Source: Enterococcus mundtii
GTDB lineage: Bacteria > Bacillota > Bacilli > Lactobacillales > Enterococcaceae
Direction: 5' to 3'
Assembly: GCF_013394305.1 (NCBI RefSeq)
Contig: NZ_AP019810.1
Location: 496,001-560,000, forward strand
DNA length: 64,000 bases
Shown here: one piece after another, positions 63,956 through 64,000 of the stretch
Position numbering within the stretch: position 1 is the stretch's first letter
How the letters are laid out: each line of letters starts with the position of its first letter
Made by a program: the position numbers and the translations under genes
The notes under the pieces: model-generated
The model's input: the letters and a program-made list of their open reading frames with translations, nothing else
Told to the model about the DNA's origin: nothing
Databases searched by the model: none

Positions 63956-64000
63956 ATGATTGATTTCAACGATCAATACCATATACTAGCTATGGCTTTG
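63956..64000 (+). CDS. Start of an unidentified gene (cut by the window edge)
   Basis: ATG at 63956 behind AAAGGAGG (7-base gap) opens MIDFNDQYHILAMAL before the window ends. Fifteen residues do not allow a family call. It is divergent from cadA, so it could be its regulator or a separate gene. Confidence 0.6.
   Translation, partial: MIDFNDQYHILAMAL

Noticed and set aside
1-64000. Insertion sequences, integrases or prophage genes
   Set aside because: No transposase, integrase or phage structural gene was recognised, and no tRNA-linked attachment repeats were seen.

Overview
This window is chromosomal DNA from a low-GC Gram-positive bacterium, almost certainly an Enterococcus close to the E. 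faecium / E. hirae / E. mundtii group. The reasons are the complete copYZAB operon (CopB with a His/Met-rich N-terminus and a CPH motif, as known from E. hirae), a WxL-type surface lectin, an LPXTG wall protein, L19/S16/Ffh gene neighbourhoods of Lactobacillales type, AGGAGG ribosome sites and AT-rich intergenic DNA. The species is inference; the combination of arabinose and sorbitol catabolism would fit E. mundtii. I see no prophage, insertion sequence, CRISPR array, rRNA or tRNA.

Layout. (1) 1-2880: secreted WxL lectin-like protein. (2) 3433-20045: a pentose island. araB-araD-araA convert L-arabinose to xylulose 5-phosphate, and the phosphoketolase XpkA next door cleaves that to acetyl phosphate and glyceraldehyde 3-phosphate. 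AraR (GntR/LacI hybrid) has two near-consensus operators at the araB promoter and one at its own. A ChvE/GguAB-type sugar ABC importer, carrying an orphan PTS IIB-like gene in the same operon, is divergent from a binding-protein / histidine-kinase / response-regulator trio that probably senses the sugar outside the cell and controls the importer. (3) 20158-25579: a YitT-like membrane protein, a repeat-rich LPXTG protein, and a frameshifted flavin disulfide-reductase-like gene. (4) 26035-31885: sorbitol operon, ordered S6P dehydrogenase, PRD regulator, GutM, IIC, IIB, IIA, with a fructose-6-phosphate-aldolase-like gene at its end. (5) 32069-33746: a decayed InlB-repeat wall protein and a TfoX C-terminal-domain protein whose frame runs through its own terminator. 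(6) 33979-36400: TPP riboswitch and thiDME thiamine salvage. (7) 36552-44262: housekeeping block rplS, trmD, rimM, khpA, rpsP, then three small unrelated genes, then ffh, ylxM and a DUF523 gene. (8) 44390-50579: PhoPR-type two-component system, a CtpE-like P-type ATPase, and a solitary pstS with a well-formed four-repeat Pho box. (9) 50638-53764: two small membrane proteins, an orphan Phd/YefM-like protein and an Mga-type regulator. (10) 54154-59271: copper homeostasis operon. (11) 59268-64000: P-loop kinase, amino-acid permease, CadA-type metal ATPase with a palindrome in its promoter, and the first 15 codons of an unidentified gene behind a perfect 17-bp inverted repeat.

Most notable. An intergenic element occurs three times (14568-14694, 20991-21110, 53971-54100); its nested hairpins show compensatory base changes and lie between or after genes. 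Three genes carry apparent one-base frameshifts (about 25479, 32240 and 33488), and araB has ATC where ATG is expected. Whether these are genuine decay, phase variation or assembly errors cannot be decided from one sequence.
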